Shown piece after piece: positions 59,981-64,000 of a stretch of 64,000 bases of DNA (position 1 is its first letter; every line of letters begins with the position of its first letter). Where the stretch lies: the NCBI GenBank assembly GCA_033763835.1, contig JANRJS010000007.1:77049-141048 (forward strand), written 5' to 3'. Under the pieces are notes generated by a model. The model was not told where the DNA came from and searched no databases. It saw only the letters and a program-made list of their open reading frames with translations. This stretch comes from JAPKYZ01 sp033763835. Its GTDB lineage: Bacteria; Acidobacteriota; Terriglobia; Bryobacterales; Bryobacteraceae. The translations under genes and the position numbers were made by a program.

Positions 59981-60568
59981 ATGGCTTCCACCTTGCGCAT
60001 GGCGGCGGAAGCCCGCTTGCCCACGGAGTTCGGAGAGTTTCGCGTTTACGCGTTTGAGGACGGCGCCGACGAAGCGGTCGCGGTCGTGCTGGGCGAGTTG
60101 GGGGCCGCCGCCGCGCCTCTGTTCCGCATTCACTCGCAATGCCTGACGGGCGACGTGTTCCACTCCCTGCGCTGCGATTGCCGCGCGCAACTCGAACTCG
60201 CGCTGCGGACGATCGCCAAAGAAGGCGCGGGTTTGGTGGTGTATGAGTTGAAAGAAGGACGCGGCATCGGCATCGTTAACAAGATTCGCGCTTACGCTTT
60301 GCAGGACGAGGGCGCGGATACCGTGGAGGCCAACCTGCAACTCGGCTTGGGCGTCGATCTGCGGGACTACCGCATGCCCGCCGAAATCGCCAAATGGTTC
60401 GGGCTGCGGCGCGTGCGGCTGATGTCGAACAATCCCGACAAAATTGCGGCGCTTGCAGCCGCGGGCATCGAAGTGGAGCGCGTTTCCGCCGAGGCCCAGG
60501 CGAGCGAGATGGCCGGGGATTACCTTCGCGTGAAGAAGGAAAAGCTCGGCCACCTGATCGATTTCTAA
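59981..60568 (+). CDS. ribA: GTP cyclohydrolase II
   Basis: The 195-residue enzyme opens GTP in riboflavin synthesis. The zinc site Cys-Leu-Thr-Gly-Asp-Val-Phe-His-Ser-Leu-Arg-Cys-Asp-Cys and the catalytic Tyr-Glu-Leu-Lys-Glu-Gly-Arg-Gly-Ile-Gly region are intact. Leu-Met-Ser-Asn-Asn-Pro-Asp-Lys binds substrate. It is a single-domain RibA, without the RibB domain. The ATG at 59981 is preceded by an in-frame TTG at 59978. No other riboflavin gene is adjacent. Confidence 0.92.
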   Translation: MASTLRMAAEARLPTEFGEFRVYAFEDGADEAVAVVLGELGAAAAPLFRIHSQCLTGDVFHSLRCDCRAQLELALRTIAKEGAGLVVYELKEGRGIGIVNKIRAYALQDEGADTVEANLQLGLGVDLRDYRMPAEIAKWFGLRRVRLMSNNPDKIAALAAAGIEVERVSAEAQASEMAGDYLRVKKEKLGHLIDF

Positions 60569-60585
60569 CTACGCCAATGGCCGGG

Positions 60586-63273
60586 CTACTCTTCCGCCGC
60601 CGCCCCGAATCCGGAAGCGTGTGCTGGACCGCGGAAGATCGCGTTTAAGAAGAGCAGGTTTAGACCGTCCATGTAGCCGCGGAAGTTCGGGTCGGCGGTA
60701 AAGCCGATCACATGGCCGCGTCCTTGCCGTTCGACGACGAGGAAAGGTTTGAACGCGAGCTGCTTGCGGTTCTCCTCCCACAAGTAACCCGAAGCGAGTA
60801 AGTCGTCCGGCCCTTTATAGACGGCCGCGTTAATCCCGCGATCGAGCTTGATCGGCGAGTAGATCGTGCGTCCCGAAATCATCACGTGGACGGTCTCGGG
60901 AGCGCCGGCGGTTAGCCAATGCTCGGGATCGACCTTCGCGCGGACCAGCACTCCAGCGACGTCGTCGGGCGACTCACGGTCCGCCTGGATCGCCTTGGCC
61001 AAGTCCTCTTCTTTCGTGAAGAGCTTGCCCGCCACCGGTCCTTCTTCCGGCTTCGCGGGCGCGGGCTTCGGAGCGTCCGTTCCGCGCGCCAGCGACTCCT
61101 GTTGAATGCCGAGCAGGCCGACGCGCGAATCGGAGAGGAAGCCGAGCGCCGACCCAAGACCGACGATCGTCCCGCCCGCCTGCACCCAAGCCTTGAGCCG
61201 CGCCGACGCTCCGGATAATGCGCCGCCGTACTGGCCTTCGGGAAGAATCAGCACGTGGAACTTCGAGAGATCGGCGAACCCAAGCCGCGACGTGCGGATC
61301 ATCGTCACCGGGTAGCCGTACTGGCGCTCGATCAAGAAGCGCGCGTGGCCGGCGGACAGCGACGATACCGGCTGATCCCAAGCCATCGCGATATTGATCT
61401 TGCGCATCGCGGAGACATTGTTCGACCCGAAGTTCGCGCCGTCTTCCACCCATCCGGTGTTGGTCGCGATCGCTTCCGCGCCCGACGGCGGCACTAACTT
61501 CGCCATCGTGTCGTGGATCGTCTTTTCGTCGTTCTGTTTCACTTGGACGATCAACGTGCCCTCGGGGAACTTGCGGCCGTTTTGAGTGAACGTCTTGTCG
61601 GTGGAATGGACCTTGACGTCCGCGCGTAGGAGAGACGCGAGCAACTTCGCCGAGGCTGTGGAACCCCAAGGGACCAGGTAAGCGACCGTCGCCTTACCCC
61701 CGGTAATCTTCCCGGGAGTGGATCGTCCGGGCGCGACGGGATCGAGTTGCGCGGCGGGAATCGATGCGAGTCCGACGCTCTCGACGCCGTACTGCATCGG
61801 CAGGTTCCACGCGGTGACGTCGTAGATTTCATCGCGCAGCTTGCGCTTGCGGCGGCGCTCCTGCTCGGCGAGAAAGTCCTTTTCCATTTCGACTTTCGGC
61901 GCGAGATAGTTTACGGCCATACGCTTCATCGGCTGCGCGAGCGACACGACGTAACTGCCCGCCGGGAAATCCTTGCCGCCCGCCGAAAACGCCGTGCGCG
62001 ATTGGCCCAGTTCGATGCCCTGATCGGCGAGCAGCGAGGCGAGCTTATCGACGTTCGCGACGTCGCCTTTACGCGACAGCACGTAGGCTTTGGTTTCTTC
62101 CTTCTGTCCTTCCTCGACCGCCGTCTTCCGGTAGTTGTAGAAATTCTCGACCAGCCTTTGGCGATTCTGCGCCGCCGCTTCGCACGACGCGATGGAAGCG
62201 ACGAAGTGCCTTTGCACGCTCTGCGGATACTCGACCACCGTGCCGTCGGCGCGCTGGTACTTGAGTCCGCGCAACGACGCGTTTTCGTAAGTCATCGCGA
62301 TGCCGCCGTAGTAGATCGGCCAACTCGCGCCGTAACCCGGATAGAAAGCGTCGAACACCTCGCGAGTAAAGTACGAGAATCCGAACGTATCGAAATGCTT
62401 CGCGTTATTCTTCCCGAACCAATCGAGCGACTCCCGCTGCGACTTGGTAATGTGCGGGTTGTAAGGCACCGCCTCCGGCGCGAAGTAGTAGGTAGTCTCG
62501 CCGCCCATCTCGTGCAGGTCGACAAAGACCAGCGGATACCAATCGAGCAGCATCTTAATGCGCGCGCGGGTTTCGGGCTGCGTGAGCGCGAACCAGTCGC
62601 GGTTCATGTCGAAGTGATAGTGGTTCGACCGTCCGCCGGGCCACGGTTCGTCGTGATCGGCGGAGATGGGGTTGCCGTCGGGTTCGAGCCCTTCGACGGA
62701 ATCGTAGTGCTGCACGAACCGCTGCCGACCGTCCGGATTCTGGATCGGGTCGATCATTACCACCGTGTTCGCCAGAATCTCGTCCACCATCTTCGACCCG
62801 CGCGCCGCGAGCAAGTGATACGCGGCAAGCATCGCGGAATCGGTGGTCGAAATCTCGTTCCCGTGCACGGAATAAGCGAGCATGACGAGCGCCGGCAGAT
62901 TGCTCATGAGGCGCTTAGCTTCGGCTTCGCCGGTCGTGCGTGGATCGGCCAGGCGCTTCATCGCCGTCTGGATCTCGGGTAGACGGCGGATGTTCGTTTC
63001 GTTCGAGATCGTGGCGACGATCAGCGGCCGACGCTCCCAGGATTGGCCGTAGGTCGCGAGTTTGCAGCGCGACGGCGCGGCGGCACAGAGAGCCTTGAAA
63101 TACTCGACCGTTTGCGCGGGCGAGGCGATGCGCTCGCCGGGATCGAATCCCAGGACTTTCTTGAAGGTGGGGATGGCGGGGTCGTAGGTGGTACCGGGCC
63201 AGAACTCGAATTTCGGGGCGGCGGACTGAGCGGCCGCGGCGGCGGCAAAGGCGAGAATCGCGAGAAATCTCAT
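60586..63273 (-). CDS. M14-family zinc carboxypeptidase, secreted
   Basis: The 895-residue enzyme has a signal peptide (about 1-16) and an N-terminal M14 peptidase domain (about residues 60-380). The zinc ligands lie in His-Gly-Asn-Glu and in Asp-Leu-His-Glu-Met-Gly, with Asn-Pro-Asp-Gly and Asn-Arg-Asp-Trp between them. A large C-terminal region (about 500-890) with beta-rich segments follows; a Leu-Pro-Glu-Gly-Gln-Tyr-Gly motif there may be a glutamine-amidotransferase-like fold. The substrate is unknown. It ends 17 bp from ribA, which is convergent with it. Confidence 0.85.
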   Translation of the reverse strand: MRFLAILAFAAAAAAQSAAPKFEFWPGTTYDPAIPTFKKVLGFDPGERIASPAQTVEYFKALCAAAPSRCKLATYGQSWERRPLIVATISNETNIRRLPEIQTAMKRLADPRTTGEAEAKRLMSNLPALVMLAYSVHGNEISTTDSAMLAAYHLLAARGSKMVDEILANTVVMIDPIQNPDGRQRFVQHYDSVEGLEPDGNPISADHDEPWPGGRSNHYHFDMNRDWFALTQPETRARIKMLLDWYPLVFVDLHEMGGETTYYFAPEAVPYNPHITKSQRESLDWFGKNNAKHFDTFGFSYFTREVFDAFYPGYGASWPIYYGGIAMTYENASLRGLKYQRADGTVVEYPQSVQRHFVASIASCEAAAQNRQRLVENFYNYRKTAVEEGQKEETKAYVLSRKGDVANVDKLASLLADQGIELGQSRTAFSAGGKDFPAGSYVVSLAQPMKRMAVNYLAPKVEMEKDFLAEQERRRKRKLRDEIYDVTAWNLPMQYGVESVGLASIPAAQLDPVAPGRSTPGKITGGKATVAYLVPWGSTASAKLLASLLRADVKVHSTDKTFTQNGRKFPEGTLIVQVKQNDEKTIHDTMAKLVPPSGAEAIATNTGWVEDGANFGSNNVSAMRKINIAMAWDQPVSSLSAGHARFLIERQYGYPVTMIRTSRLGFADLSKFHVLILPEGQYGGALSGASARLKAWVQAGGTIVGLGSALGFLSDSRVGLLGIQQESLARGTDAPKPAPAKPEEGPVAGKLFTKEEDLAKAIQADRESPDDVAGVLVRAKVDPEHWLTAGAPETVHVMISGRTIYSPIKLDRGINAAVYKGPDDLLASGYLWEENRKQLAFKPFLVVERQGRGHVIGFTADPNFRGYMDGLNLLFLNAIFRGPAHASGFGAAAEE

Positions 63274-63306
63274 TGGTAACAGGATAGTAGCTGTTCGGAA
63301 AAACCA

Positions 63307-63332
63307 AAAGCCCGCTTCGAAAAGCGGGCTTT
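63307..63332 (-). terminator. Strong intrinsic terminator of the rRNA operon
   Basis: An 11-bp perfect stem (AAAGCCCGCTT pairs with AAGCGGGCTTT) around a four-base loop, CGAA on the plus strand. On the minus strand it is followed by a T-rich run. It lies between the 5S gene and the M14 peptidase. Confidence 0.88.
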
Positions 63333-63342
63333 CTTGGATTTA

Positions 63343-63461
<119 letters not shown>

Positions 63462-63594
63462 TTTTGAGCCGCGTAAATGGCGGCGCGAAGTCGGGAACTG
63501 AAGATATGACGGGCGACTGGACGTTGTTTCCACCGCTCATTCGGAGCGATGTGGAGAGCGTTGAAGACTCGAAGTGTATGGGGTTAAATTTTAT
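63462..63594 (-). other. 23S-5S rRNA spacer
   Basis: About 133 bp between the two rRNA genes. I see no tRNA and no gene in it. An open frame on the plus strand across this region is a shadow of the rRNA. Confidence 0.6.

Positions 63595-64000
<406 letters not shown>

Overview
The window is GC-rich, densely packed bacterial chromosome and most likely comes from an Acidobacteriota genome of the Bryobacter/Solibacter kind. That placement is inferred from gene content: two very large TonB-dependent receptors with an N-terminal carboxypeptidase-regulatory-like domain, an alternative complex III joined to an A2-type caa3 oxidase, an ASPIC/UnbV protein and an isolated pair of Flp pilins. Two rRNA genes enter at the right edge. 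I saw no tRNA, CRISPR array, prophage or intact insertion sequence.

Left part (1-12.6 kb): a partial BON-domain protein; a minus-strand, translationally coupled polyamine operon potA-potB-potC-potD ending in rmuC; then metX-metW and a nucleotidyltransferase-like gene on the plus strand; a 1073-residue TonB-dependent receptor; and a head-to-head ftsB-like/cutA pair whose start codons overlap, followed by an MFS carrier and a small membrane coiled-coil protein.

12.6-26.4 kb: a complete isc operon (iscR-iscS-iscU-iscA-hscB-hscA-iscX, no ferredoxin gene) with a palindrome-rich iscR promoter. Behind that promoter lies a decayed hicBA toxin-antitoxin module. Then follow an asparaginase-family hydrolase, a lone winged-helix protein, aroA, a soluble histidine kinase, a minus-strand hpnK-like/mlaD/mlaF/mlaE lipid-transport cluster, a Uma2 protein and truB.

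26.4-48.8 kb: an ABC exporter and a second giant TonB-dependent receptor. Next is a roughly 15-kb minus-strand respiratory operon, in transcription order actA-B-C-D-E-F, a small membrane protein, SCO, ctaC, ctaD, ctaE, ctaF, a TPR lipoprotein and a CRTAC1/ASPIC protein. It encodes quinol oxidation by alternative complex III, electron transfer to the cytochrome-c-tailed caa3 oxidase, and copper delivery. Divergent from it is a two-component pair whose regulator joins a receiver to an XRE-type DNA-binding domain.

48.8-64 kb: accessory-like genes, several of them broken or in small two-gene modules. These are a small protein with a nucleotidyltransferase, a DinB gene with an in-frame amber codon, and brnTA with a frameshifted toxin. 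There is a structured leader that buries the ribosome-binding site of rsgA, then an esterase, two tandem Flp pilins, a Gfo/Idh/MocA oxidoreductase, a polytopic membrane protein, a LytS-type kinase, ribA, a large M14 metallopeptidase, a strong terminator, 5S rRNA and the 3' end of 23S rRNA (minus strand).

The best candidates for something undescribed are the rsgA leader RNA (51.71-51.81 kb), the small-protein/nucleotidyltransferase pair (48.87-49.44 kb), the five exact 34-residue repeats of MlaD with its unusual partner ATPase, and the TPR lipoprotein that has no recognisable start codon.
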